Shown here: in pieces, positions 50,655 to 58,748 of the stretch | Numbering within the stretch: position 1 is the stretch's first letter | Layout of the letters: each line of letters starts with the position of its first letter | Origin: Paenibacillus sambharensis | GTDB taxonomy: Bacteria; Bacillota; Bacilli; Paenibacillales; Paenibacillaceae | Direction of reading: 5' to 3' | Length of the DNA: 64,000 nucleotides | Assembly (NCBI RefSeq): GCF_003233845.1 | Contig: NZ_QKRB01000028.1 | Span: 124,001 to 188,000, forward strand | Notes under the pieces: model-generated | Databases searched by the model: none | What the model was told of the DNA's origin: nothing | The model's input: the letters and a program-made list of their open reading frames with translations, nothing else | Translations under genes and position numbers: made by a program

Positions 50655-52072
50655 ACGTCAGCCGGGAGCTTACCACCCGGGACAGGGTTCAAAAAACCCG
50701 GCTGCAGGGAAATCAATATACGATTTCGTTGATGAACGCAGGCTTACAGGCAGGACTGCTGACAAGCCAAGAAGTGGCGCGGATTCAGAGTGCGTTCATG
50801 GAGATTCTGCGCGACCTTATTCATAAACACACCCGGGGAGAGAGCACCTCGGTCACAACGGAAACAGCAGAGAATATCCTGACTTCTATTCTATATGCAT
50901 CGGATGCCTACTTGTTAAGCTTCGAGGAGCCGGAAAAGGCGATCACCTATCTCAAGGCGGTTGACCCTCGCCGCATTTATGACAAAGGCGTAGAGAAGGT
51001 TAACCAATGCTTGGAAGAAGTCAAACTGCTGTATAAGGAGCTCAAGGCCAGTAAACTTGAGATTCCTGTGGATGCCTATAACATGACAATTGATGAATCC
51101 CTGCCCGTCTTCTTCCGAAAATATGGTGTCATCTTCGACGCCCATAACACAATGGCTAGTATTGATTATCCGCTCGCAGTAGATGATATGCGGCTGCAGG
51201 GTGTTTTCTATATGAAGCAGTACATGGAAAGGCTGAAGCTCGAAACCGGCTTTTGCGCCCTGTACGGTCAGCAGGAGCTGTTAAGTCTGCTGGCCAACTA
51301 TGGGAGGGAATGCCGATTTAATTACCGTATCGAGTTGTTCAATATTTTTGAGCTGGTGATGAGTAACGCGGTATTCTCAATTTTATCAGGCGGTGCAGCC
51401 AATACGCTCCGTATATCCGAGATTCAATATTTGCGGTTAGAACAACAGCTCAGCAGTCTCGCGAAACCGCAAATCCGGACCCTTATCAATGAAGCGGTAG
51501 CAAGTCTGCAGCAGGAGCTTACTATTGATTCAGAATTGAAGGCATATATGGACAGGTGCCAGGAAAATCTCATTCAACGCGTCAAACATGCCGCCAAGCA
51601 TAACACCTTACGCAAGGTCATTATTACAGAGAGGGAGGACGAGACGAAGTCTCTTGTCGTTTATTTTAACAAAGAAGAACGAATGAGCGATGTCCAGTTA
51701 AGAAGCGTACTGCAAGAGATCATGGCATTCGACAGGAAGGAAGACAAGGTTAACCTTATCCGTTCAAGCTTTCATTCCTTCCATGATTATCTGGATATGC
51801 TTGAGTCGGATTGCTTGTACGGGGAGGAATATGAGGCGTTATTTCGGTCGTTTGGCGTTACCGAGCTGGCTATACTGGCGAAGATCGTATTCTGCGAAGA
51901 GCTGCGGAGCGAGTCATTAAATTTGTCATCTATACTTCTGTTGGAGCAGCACTTTCAAGCCGAGTGGCAAATGCAGTTTGTGCAGAGTCTCCAGCGTATG
52001 AGCCGGGATCGGCTGGAGGCAGTAGAGAGGAATATGAATGATATAGACTATGAACACATGACATTTTATTGA
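50636..52072 (+). CDS. DUF6179 domain protein
   Basis: Soluble protein of 478 residues, mainly helical, with the block SLPVFFRKYGVIFDAHNTMASIDYPLAVDD near residues 155-184, which I recall from DUF6179 proteins. No membrane segment, signal or known catalytic motif is visible. It starts within the DUF6323 gene and ends 36 bp ahead of a strong hairpin. Together they make a two-gene unit of unknown role with its own promoter. Confidence 0.75.
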   Translation: MESEHLNVSRELTTRDRVQKTRLQGNQYTISLMNAGLQAGLLTSQEVARIQSAFMEILRDLIHKHTRGESTSVTTETAENILTSILYASDAYLLSFEEPEKAITYLKAVDPRRIYDKGVEKVNQCLEEVKLLYKELKASKLEIPVDAYNMTIDESLPVFFRKYGVIFDAHNTMASIDYPLAVDDMRLQGVFYMKQYMERLKLETGFCALYGQQELLSLLANYGRECRFNYRIELFNIFELVMSNAVFSILSGGAANTLRISEIQYLRLEQQLSSLAKPQIRTLINEAVASLQQELTIDSELKAYMDRCQENLIQRVKHAAKHNTLRKVIITEREDETKSLVVYFNKEERMSDVQLRSVLQEIMAFDRKEDKVNLIRSSFHSFHDYLDMLESDCLYGEEYEALFRSFGVTELAILAKIVFCEELRSESLNLSSILLLEQHFQAEWQMQFVQSLQRMSRDRLEAVERNMNDIDYEHMTFY

Positions 52073-52107
52073 TCTGCTTGAAAAGAAAGAACTCGCCGGT
52101 TGGCTTG

Positions 52108-52148
52108 ATCCCGGTGGAAGCGGCGCTCGCCCATACTTCCACCGGGAT
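52108..52148. terminator. Hairpin terminator between DUF6179 gene and the pectate-lyase relic
   Basis: Perfect 13-bp stem (52108-52120 with 52136-52148) with a 15-base loop. It lies between convergent genes and may serve both; no strong T run. Confidence 0.6.
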
Positions 52149-52156
52149 AGGCATTG

Positions 52157-52844
52157 CTATTTCACCAGTGAAGACGGCCAGTTGCCGTACCAGGCGTAGC
52201 CTGTTCTGCGTTCCTGATCAATATCGCTCAGCTTGTATTTTTACGATGCCATCCCGCCCGACAAAGATTGGCTTGTTCGTGCCAATCTCATAGGAACGCG
52301 CCCAGATAGGGGTCGTAACGCTGGGATCGTTAACTAGTGTAACATCTGTGCTTGTTTTTACAATACGGCTACCGGTAAGCTTAACCGCCTTAAACCATTC
52401 CTCAGCAGCTTTAATAGAAGCTGTAATCTGAGATGTTGCAGGCCGGGTCTTCAGGAACTTAACGATGCCGACACTTTCATTGGCGCAGAGAGAAGGCACT
52501 TCATAAGCCCGGGCACCTGCAGGCTTGAGCGTTACTGAATCATGCTGCTGCCCCCATACGGTCAATTTCCCGTTCACAACAACTTGTGTTCTTAGGAAGT
52601 TGTCCACTCCTTTAGCCACCGCTGTCCTGCTTCTGCCGGTTAGCGTGCTGTCCACAAACGAGAAGTTCCCTTGACGGTTCGCGACTTCATCCAATAATAT
52701 CATGACATTTACCATGGCATTATCATTGTACGTAATATGTTTGTGGTAGCCGGAGCTGTTGTAGATCTGCGGCCAGCCGCCGTTGCTGTACTGCATATTC
52801 AAGAGGAAGTTAATCCCTTTAATAGCGGCGGCTGATGATGTCAA
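52157..52844 (-). pseudogene. Truncated and frameshifted pectate lyase (PL10-like)
   Basis: The minus-strand frame from 52844 to 52218 gives 208 residues matching the C-terminal half of family-10 pectate lyases: INFLLNMQYSNGGWPQIY, HITYNDNAMVNVM, VWGQQHDSVTLKPAGARAYE. Roughly 130 or more N-terminal residues and the signal peptide are missing. The normal C-terminus, KYKLSDIDQERRTGYAWYGNW, is found in the next frame (ending TAG at 52157-52159) after a run of five A residues near 52245. Removing one A would restore it. Two independent lesions indicate a dead gene. Confidence 0.8.
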
Positions 52845-52980
52845 TTATAACCGGAATAGGCAGAAATAAAGAGAAATCCGTATCGCTTTAATGATACTTT
52901 CGCAATGGATGTGAAAGGATTTTCATGATATGGTGATATAAGTTATTTCGAATCTTAATTAGTTAAGTTAAAGGGGGATA

Positions 52981-53415
52981 ATGGTGTCTAGTCAATCTCC
53001 ATATGAGTTCAAAGTCCGTCATGTAATCCTTCTTTTTCTAGCCCTGTCAGTACCGTTCTCGTTGTTAAACTTTAGTGCGTATCTCAAGGGAAACATGCCA
53101 AGCATCTCACAAGCACTTTATTCAACCGTCTTTATTCTACTGTGGTTTGGATGTGCATTTTTCCTGAGCAATAAGAATGTAGGGATTAAGGCAGCCTCAT
53201 GGTTCTGGGGCGGAGGAGCATTGCTGTTGATCCCAGGATATTTTGGCATATTCAACTTGCCAGTATTATTTATTTTTGCTGGCTCACTGTATGGCTTGAG
53301 ATATTTCATCGGACTTCCATCGGATATGAATTTTGCCCTAATAGGTATCCTTATCGCATACGGAGTAACGTTAATGGGCTGGTTGTTAGGCAAGCTTAAG
53401 GGCAGCCCTCAATGA
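52981..53415 (+). CDS. Small polytopic membrane protein, unknown
   Basis: Protein of 144 residues with four hydrophobic segments (about residues 14-32, 44-60, 74-100 and 118-137) and short basic ends. No family recognised. AAGGGGGATA precedes the ATG. A 16-bp perfect hairpin encloses its stop codon. Confidence 0.65.
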   Translation: MVSSQSPYEFKVRHVILLFLALSVPFSLLNFSAYLKGNMPSISQALYSTVFILLWFGCAFFLSNKNVGIKAASWFWGGGALLLIPGYFGIFNLPVLFIFAGSLYGLRYFIGLPSDMNFALIGILIAYGVTLMGWLLGKLKGSPQ

Positions 53416-53438
53416 GAGCTGCCCTTAAGCTTGCGTTT
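53390..53438 (+). terminator. Terminator enclosing the stop codon
   Basis: Perfect 16-bp stem (53390-53405 with 53419-53434); the TGA stop (53413-53415) sits in the loop. Followed by GTTTGC. It may also end czcD on the other strand. Confidence 0.75.
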
Positions 53439-53464
53439 GCTATACGACCATAAGACAGCCTGCG

Positions 53465-54400
53465 TTAAGAGACAACCTTCAGCTGTTCCTTGCCGAAAGT
53501 GCCGTGATCGTGGAGCAGGGGGTGCTCGATCTGGATCGTTGAATGAGCAATACCGTATTGGTCCTTGAGCAATTCACAGATGGCCAGCGTCACGCACATA
53601 GGCTGAATATCCTGCTGGACGAACACATGCGCTGTCAGAGAATACTGGTCGGTTGCGATCGTCCAAACATGCATGTCATGAACATTGCGAACGCCTTCGA
53701 CTTCTGATATAGCTTGGCGTATTTCTTCGAGTTTGAGATGATCGGGTACCGTGTCCATCAGAATGCGGTAGGATTCCTGCACGATCCGGAAGCCGCCAGC
53801 AGCGATGATACCTCCGATCACCATACTGATGAGCGGATCGAAGAGCAGCACACCGGTGAAATAGATGAGCACGGCCGAAACAATAACACCAACAGAGCTT
53901 AACAGGTCTCCGATGAAATGCCACAATGCACTCTGAACGTTAAGGTTGTTCTCTTCCTTCATGCTCCGGCTGAGCACGACTGTGAGCACCACATTGACTA
54001 ATAGTCCGATAGTGGCGATGCCCAGCATCAGTCCAATGTCGATTGGCTCAGGACGTATAAGGCGGTAAATCCCCTGAATGAAGATGCCGCCGGCAATGAT
54101 AACGAGTGCCAGTCCGTTCAGGAAGGAAGCAATGGTCTCGAAACGCACGTAACCGAAGGTATATTTGCCGTTCGGCTTGCGGGTCGCCATATAGATTGCG
54201 GTCATGCTGAGCCCAAGGGCAAGAACATCTGAGATCATATGAGCGGAGTCAGACAGCAGGGCGAGTGAATTCGATAGAAGGCCGCCTACAATTTCTACGA
54301 TTGTAAAGATGAGCGTTAAAATTAAAGTTATCCAGAGCGTCTTCTTGGTCCGGGTCTGTTCCTTACGGTGACTAATGTGGTGATAATCCTTTTCCGGCAT
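53465..54400 (-). CDS. czcD: Cation diffusion facilitator CzcD-like (Zn/Co/Cd exporter)
   Basis: Protein of 311 residues with six membrane helices. The tetrahedral metal site is formed by SLALLSDSAHMISDVLALGLS in helix 2 and ALWHFIGDLLSSVGVI in helix 5. The cytoplasmic domain carries HDMHVWTIATDQYSLTAHV and a C-terminal His cluster (EHPLLHDHG). It exports Zn2+, Co2+ or Cd2+ by proton exchange. AAGGCGGGTTCGACTCT precedes the ATG (minus strand). A nine-base inverted repeat lies in its upstream region. Near the metallophore operon, it is the efflux counterpart of metal import. Confidence 0.93.
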   Translation of the reverse strand: MPEKDYHHISHRKEQTRTKKTLWITLILTLIFTIVEIVGGLLSNSLALLSDSAHMISDVLALGLSMTAIYMATRKPNGKYTFGYVRFETIASFLNGLALVIIAGGIFIQGIYRLIRPEPIDIGLMLGIATIGLLVNVVLTVVLSRSMKEENNLNVQSALWHFIGDLLSSVGVIVSAVLIYFTGVLLFDPLISMVIGGIIAAGGFRIVQESYRILMDTVPDHLKLEEIRQAISEVEGVRNVHDMHVWTIATDQYSLTAHVFVQQDIQPMCVTLAICELLKDQYGIAHSTIQIEHPLLHDHGTFGKEQLKVVS

Positions 54401-54413
54401 AGAGTCGAACCCG

Positions 54414-54467
54414 CCTTTCGTAAATTAGAATAATTATAATTTTCTTGTGATCTAACTATACGAAAGG
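54414..54467 (-). promoter_or_regulatory. Inverted repeat upstream of czcD
   Basis: CCTTTCGTA (54414-54422) and TACGAAAGG (54459-54467) form a perfect 9-bp inverted repeat around an AT-rich core with AATTATAATT. It could be an operator for a metal sensor or flank the promoter; no regulator gene is adjacent. Confidence 0.35.
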
Positions 54468-54583
54468 ACAAGGGTTTTCGGCAAGTGAACGTTATATGGA
54501 TCCCGGGAGTGATAATCAGCGTCATAGTGGTTATGTATGAACATTTATGGTAGAATATGGGACATTAGATTGGAGGGCATACA

Positions 54584-54715
54584 ATGGAACTTCTTATAGT
54601 AATTATCATCATAATCGGTTTAGCCGGCATTATTGGAAATCAGTACTCCATGATTAAGCGAATGGAGGGGATTGAGAAGCTACTCCGTGATATAGCGAAT
54701 AAGAGAGAGGGTTGA
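54584..54715 (+). CDS. Small membrane protein (43 residues)
   Basis: GGAGGGCATACA precedes the ATG. Residues 2-18 are almost purely aliphatic (ELLIVIIIIIGLAGIIG), then a charged helix MIKRMEGIEKLLRDIANKREG. Such short single-span proteins are common in Bacilli, often modulating membrane complexes. A second tiny frame (28 codons from 54722) follows but lacks a convincing ribosome binding site. Confidence 0.7.
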   Translation: MELLIVIIIIIGLAGIIGNQYSMIKRMEGIEKLLRDIANKREG

Positions 54716-55104
54716 AGCTAAATGCGCACCTTTCTATGTCTTAATATGCTTAGCTCACTAGCGGTTATTAACAGTGTTGCGGGTCTGCGATTCAGAAAAG
54801 CTATATAAATCGAATTGTGACTTCCATCATGCATCAGGCTGCAGAATAAAGCGTTCTGCGGCTTTTTTGACTTGCCGTGATATAGTTTGTAGTTGGCATG
54901 CTCGTAAACACGATTATCCCCCGAAAACGATCCCTTTCTTTGCACGGGATTTGTGATAGAATAATTTAGCTGTGAATCTATAAATTGATGAGGTGCATGA
55001 TGGGCGACGGATGATAGCAGATCTTGCAGGATCATATATTTGAAAAGGACTACTTTGGGAGATTTTGCACGAATCGTCTCGCAGACAGGAGAGAGAAGTT
55101 ACTC
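54716..55104. other. Intergenic gap with a terminator
   Basis: Apart from the terminator at 54838 and the ribosome binding region of the MFS gene I see no supported gene in this 389-bp stretch. Confidence 0.5.
54838..54868 (+). terminator. Terminator
   Basis: 9-bp stem with one T-G pair (54838-54846 with 54854-54862) followed by six T residues; it would end the 54584 transcript. Confidence 0.8.
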
Positions 55105-56298
55105 ATGAAGCCATCACAACAAGGCTTTGGTACATATGTTTTTATCACGCTTATACTCGTCGTCATCGTAGCAGGTGCCAGTCAAGGGCTGCTGCTGCCG
55201 CTGCTGTCCATCTGGCTCGAGCAGAGGGGCATCTCGGCACAAATGAACGCTCTGAATTCAGCTGCTCTGTATATTGGTATATTTGCGACCATGTTCTTCA
55301 TCGAACGTCCGGTACGCCGCTATGGATTCCACCCGGTCATTCTAACCGGAATTATTCTTGTGATAGCCGCGTCCATCTTGTTCCCATTCACAGACAACCT
55401 GGTCATCTGGTTTGTGCTCAGACTAGTGGTTGGGGTCGGAGACAGTGCTCTCCACTATGCAGCGCAGCTTTGGATCGTATCGAACTCCCCGGCAGAGCGG
55501 CGCGGCCGGAATATATCACTCTATGGCATGGCTTACGGAATCGGATTCTCCATTGGACCGTTGGCAATAGGCTTAGCTCACTACGGTAATGCCGTTCCGA
55601 TTGTCATCATGAATATATTATTCGTTATCGTGCTTCTGATGGTTCTACGAATGCGGAACGAACGGCCGCCCGGGACTGATGAACCGCGAACGAACGTCCC
55701 GCAGGAGAACCGGTTTCTCCGGGTGTATCGTCTGGCATGGTTTCCGCTGATTCCGGCATTCCTGTACGGCTATATGGAAGCGTCCATGAACGGCAACTTC
55801 CCGATCTATGGCTTGCGGCTGGGATTGGATTCTCTGGAAATCGGCTACCTGCTGCCGTTGATTGGAGCTGGCAGCCTGATATTACAGCTTCCTCTGGGCA
55901 TATGGAGTGACAAAATTGGCCGGAAGCCGATCCTTATGTTATGCGGTATCGTTGGAGCCTCAGCGTTTCTTGCCGTGCCGCTAGCCGGTACCAATGTCTG
56001 GATCATTGGCGCTCTATTCCTGCTGGCAGGCGGAGCCATAGGCTCCTTCTATTCACTTGGTCTGGCTTATGCTGCCGATCTTCTTCCTAGATCAATACTT
56101 CCAACGGCCAATGTGATTGCGTCTATTCACTTTTCCCTTGCCAGCCTAATCGGACCCAATGCAGGCGGTTGGCTGCTGCAGCATGTGTCTTTGTCGAGCC
56201 TGTTCTATGCGATGGGCAGTGTGTATATTTTGTTTGCTTTCGCAGGCTTTCGATTCCGCAGGTCCAGCTCGGAAGCGCAGGAAACCTCACCAACTTAA
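55105..56298 (+). CDS. MFS transporter
   Basis: Protein of about 397 residues with 12 membrane helices of the major facilitator superfamily. The loop RPVRRYGFHPVI after helix 2 and the central GIWSDKIGRKPILML signature are clear. It probably exports a drug or small metabolite. I place the start at ATG 55105, which gives a normal N-terminus; an upstream in-frame ATG at 55024 would add 27 polar residues. The ribosome binding site is weak in both cases. Substrate unknown. Confidence 0.88.
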   Translation: MKPSQQGFGTYVFITLILVVIVAGASQGLLLPLLSIWLEQRGISAQMNALNSAALYIGIFATMFFIERPVRRYGFHPVILTGIILVIAASILFPFTDNLVIWFVLRLVVGVGDSALHYAAQLWIVSNSPAERRGRNISLYGMAYGIGFSIGPLAIGLAHYGNAVPIVIMNILFVIVLLMVLRMRNERPPGTDEPRTNVPQENRFLRVYRLAWFPLIPAFLYGYMEASMNGNFPIYGLRLGLDSLEIGYLLPLIGAGSLILQLPLGIWSDKIGRKPILMLCGIVGASAFLAVPLAGTNVWIIGALFLLAGGAIGSFYSLGLAYAADLLPRSILPTANVIASIHFSLASLIGPNAGGWLLQHVSLSSLFYAMGSVYILFAFAGFRFRRSSSEAQETSPT

Positions 56299-56383
56299 TG
56301 ATCAGGAATACCAGCAGACCCTGCGCAGGGGTCTGTTTTTGTTTTGCAGCAGGCTAGGGTTGGCAAGGATTAGAAAATAAAGA

Positions 56384-56448
56384 TTGACTATAACGATATA
56401 TCGTTATATTATGGCGATATATCGTTAAATCAATACGTTATAACGTAT
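56384..56448 (+). promoter_or_regulatory. PadR gene promoter with palindromic operators
   Basis: TTGACT (56384-56389) and TATTAT (56407-56412) form a promoter with a 17-bp spacer. A perfect 16-bp palindrome TAACGATATATCGTTA (56391-56406) fills that spacer. A second copy of the core CGATATATCG lies at 56415-56424, and another perfect 16-bp palindrome ATACGTTATAACGTAT at 56433-56448. The arrangement predicts tight autoregulation. Confidence 0.75.
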
Positions 56449-56470
56449 ATCACAAATAAGAGGTGAGGAT

Positions 56471-57151
56471 ATGAGATATTATCATCCGCATACCCACAGT
56501 GACAAACAGTGGGGCAGTCACGGGTTTCATAGGGGAAGCGGCGGCCAGGAACGATTCGCTAGACATCGTCATGGCGGCTGGCAGGGCGGCCGGGGTGGCC
56601 GGGGAGAAGGCAAGCGCAGGTTCTTCGAGCGGGGCGAGTTTAAGTTTGCGCTGCTGGAGTTGCTGGCTGCAAAGCCCATGCATGGATACCAGTTGATTAA
56701 AGCAATGGAAGAGAAGACAGGCGGATTGTATACCCCAAGCGCCGGTTCAGTGTACCCTAATCTGCAGCTGCTGGAAGAAATGAATCTGATCGGCAGCGAG
56801 GAAGCGGAAGGCAAGAAGCTGTACCGGATTACCGATGAAGGAGTCGCACATCTCGGCGAACGCAGAGAGCAGGAAGCAGAGCGTCAGGATGAGCGTTGGG
56901 ACCGCCATCGGAAGCATCACCGGCCGCATGGAGGCAAGCACGGCAGACGCGAGCTGCACGGCTTGATGCAGGAATGGTCTGAGGTTGTTTATCTGCTGGC
57001 AGGCGCGGCAGGTGAAGCACAGGTGAATCCCTCATCCAAGCAAGCGAAGGATTTTCAGGAGTTAATGGCAGATCTGCAGACCAAGCTGGAGACAATGCTC
57101 GCTCCCGGCAAAGGGGACCCGGCTGAATCGCCAGCTGAAACGGGCGAATAA
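56471..57151 (+). CDS. PadR family transcriptional regulator with histidine-rich N-terminus
   Basis: Protein of 226 residues. An unusual N-terminal 45 residues rich in His, Gly and Arg (MRYYHPHTHSDKQWGSHGFHRG) precede the PadR winged helix (FKFALLELLAAKPMHGYQLIKAMEEKTGGLYTPSAGSVYPNLQLLEE, then KKLYRITDEG). A highly charged linker with more His (DERWDRHRKHHRPHGGKHGRR) and a C-terminal helical part follow. The His clusters could bind metal. AAGAGGTGAGGAT precedes the ATG. Autoregulation is suggested by the palindromes in its promoter. Confidence 0.9.
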   Translation: MRYYHPHTHSDKQWGSHGFHRGSGGQERFARHRHGGWQGGRGGRGEGKRRFFERGEFKFALLELLAAKPMHGYQLIKAMEEKTGGLYTPSAGSVYPNLQLLEEMNLIGSEEAEGKKLYRITDEGVAHLGERREQEAERQDERWDRHRKHHRPHGGKHGRRELHGLMQEWSEVVYLLAGAAGEAQVNPSSKQAKDFQELMADLQTKLETMLAPGKGDPAESPAETGE

Positions 57152-57164
57152 GGGAGTGAAAGAG

Positions 57165-57281
57165 ATGGCTGAACAGGAACAAGAACGGCATCACAGGGGT
57201 AACAGAATCCCCATGCTGAATACCGGTCATATCAAGCGCAAATGGTTAAACTTTCCGTTACCGTTAATATGTATGAAGTGA
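57165..57281 (+). CDS. Short ORF, possibly a truncated hydrolase N-terminus
   Basis: ATG 57165 follows AAGGGAGTGAAAGAG, 13 bp after the PadR stop, so it is translated if the PadR mRNA is. The 38 residues contain MLNTGHIKRKWLNFPL, which recalls the first residues of Paenibacillus alpha/beta-hydrolases (…IKRKWLDIPY…), but the rest of such a protein is missing. Either a small peptide or a relic. Confidence 0.35.
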   Translation: MAEQEQERHHRGNRIPMLNTGHIKRKWLNFPLPLICMK

Positions 57282-57328
57282 AGGCAGTGAAGGAAATCGC
57301 AAGTAAAGAATAGCAGCTTGATCAGACA

Positions 57329-57372
57329 AGAGCCCGAGACCACCCCTGCAGGCGGTTCCAGGCTCTCTTTTA
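57329..57372 (+). terminator. Terminator of the PadR transcript
   Basis: AGAGCC (57329-57334) pairs with GGCTCT (57361-57366), with further internal pairing, followed by CTTTTATC. Confidence 0.65.
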
Positions 57373-57419
57373 TCTTGAATCGATTGGCAGATTTAGATAG
57401 AAGTGTCTCTTGAAGCTTC

Positions 57420-58598
57420 TTATGAGGAAATGGCAAGATGGCTATCCGCATAGCAAATTTGGTCTCTTCCATTATGCTTGGCTTGGTAGAGTGCGCGATC
57501 TGCCCGTTCATACATGTCCTGATGTCTTGTGCAGTCTTCGGAGTAGAAGCAGATGCCTACGGAAACCGTTAGACGAAGGGAGAGGTCCTCGCGATCTGCT
57601 GCAAATACATGACTGCGGACGTTTTCCTGAAAATGTTCAGCAGTTCTCGTTACCTCTGTGGCATCCCGATGAGGAATAAGAACGGAAAATTCCTCTCCTC
57701 CGTTGCGGCAGACGATTTCGTGACGGCCTGGGAAAGCGTGCTTCAGAAGTCCGGCCATCTCCTTCAACACTTGGTCTCCAACCGGATGCCCGTAGGTATC
57801 ATTGATGTGCTTGAAATGGTCGATGTCCATGATGAGAAGGGCCAAATTACTCTTGCCGCGCTTCGCTTCTGCGAAGAGCCGCTCCGAGGCCATTGCATAA
57901 TAACCGGCGTTGTACACGCCCGTTAAACTGTCCTTCGTAGCCAGCTGTTCGAGCTGCTTCTTGGACTGATATGCCCTGTGCATGTAGTCTACATAATAAT
58001 AGATTAGGGCGCCGCTAATAATTTCAACTGAACAACGAATCAGGCTCGTAGTTAGTGTATCTCCTAGCATCCAGTACAGCTTAATCTGGAACAAAATATT
58101 GAGGCACAGCCATACCTGCCAGTTCTTCAGTGGTAGAAACCGATAAGCCAGCACAGCCACAATTCCGAACAAAATGATGAACAGATCGGGGTTTGCTAGC
58201 ATACCGCCAATAGGCTGGAAACTGCTGATCTCTACTGGCCCGCCTGAAGGCATAATCATGTTAGGATCGTTAGCAGCCGGTACTTGGGACGGACGTCCAG
58301 GCTTCATAATGATTTGCCCGATCACTAGCGCAATGAACATACCGACTGGACCGCCATAGACAGCCGCCAGGATAAAGATGTTGCTGCCAATGAAGATGGG
58401 CATTGAGCTGTCTGGAAGCGTCAACGGAAACCTCAGGCAGATATATTGAATAATGCCGAAGCCAGTGCCAATGATAATCTGTCTGAGGAGCTTGGATGTA
58501 ATGCGCTCTTTATAATGAAAGTACAATTGGAACAGTATAAACATGGTCATGAAGTTCAACGAGATTTGCTGAAAGAGCGCAGGAAGCAAGATCTTCAC
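57420..58598 (-). CDS. Membrane-bound diguanylate cyclase (GGDEF)
   Basis: Protein of 392 residues. Six or so hydrophobic segments occupy the first 210 residues, resembling the 5TM-LYT sensor type. The C-terminal GGDEF domain has DSLTGVYNAGYYAMASERL, MDIDHFKHINDTYGHPVGDQVL and the active-site motif GGEEF. It should make cyclic di-GMP from two GTP. An inhibitory RxxD site is not obvious. The GTG at 58598 has only a weak ribosome binding site, so the true start could be slightly downstream. Monocistronic on the minus strand. Confidence 0.9.
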   Translation of the reverse strand: MKILLPALFQQISLNFMTMFILFQLYFHYKERITSKLLRQIIIGTGFGIIQYICLRFPLTLPDSSMPIFIGSNIFILAAVYGGPVGMFIALVIGQIIMKPGRPSQVPAANDPNMIMPSGGPVEISSFQPIGGMLANPDLFIILFGIVAVLAYRFLPLKNWQVWLCLNILFQIKLYWMLGDTLTTSLIRCSVEIISGALIYYYVDYMHRAYQSKKQLEQLATKDSLTGVYNAGYYAMASERLFAEAKRGKSNLALLIMDIDHFKHINDTYGHPVGDQVLKEMAGLLKHAFPGRHEIVCRNGGEEFSVLIPHRDATEVTRTAEHFQENVRSHVFAADREDLSLRLTVSVGICFYSEDCTRHQDMYERADRALYQAKHNGRDQICYADSHLAISS

Positions 58599-58686
58599 CT
58601 CAGAGAACAGAGTTTTGTAAGTTATCTAATTCGACATTAAACGACAAATACCTCTAGAGACTTACTGGAAGGGAAGCTCTCATGCA

Positions 58687-58707
58687 GAAAAAGCCCCTAG
58701 TGGGGCT
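58687..58707 (-). terminator. Terminator of the CBO0543-like gene
   Basis: AGCCCC (58692-58697) pairs with GGGGCT (58702-58707). On the minus strand the hairpin is followed by TTTTTCTGC. Confidence 0.75.
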
Positions 58708-58748
58708 CTAGTCGAAATGGTACACGGCTGCATTGGATATTGGCGAGT

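Noticed and set aside
55065-55589. A 174-codon frame overlapping the MFS gene at 55105
   Set aside because: Out-of-frame shadow; the overlapping frame has clear MFS signatures.
56391-56448. Palindromes considered as an origin or recombination site
   Set aside because: They coincide with a promoter directly ahead of a PadR gene, where operators are expected.
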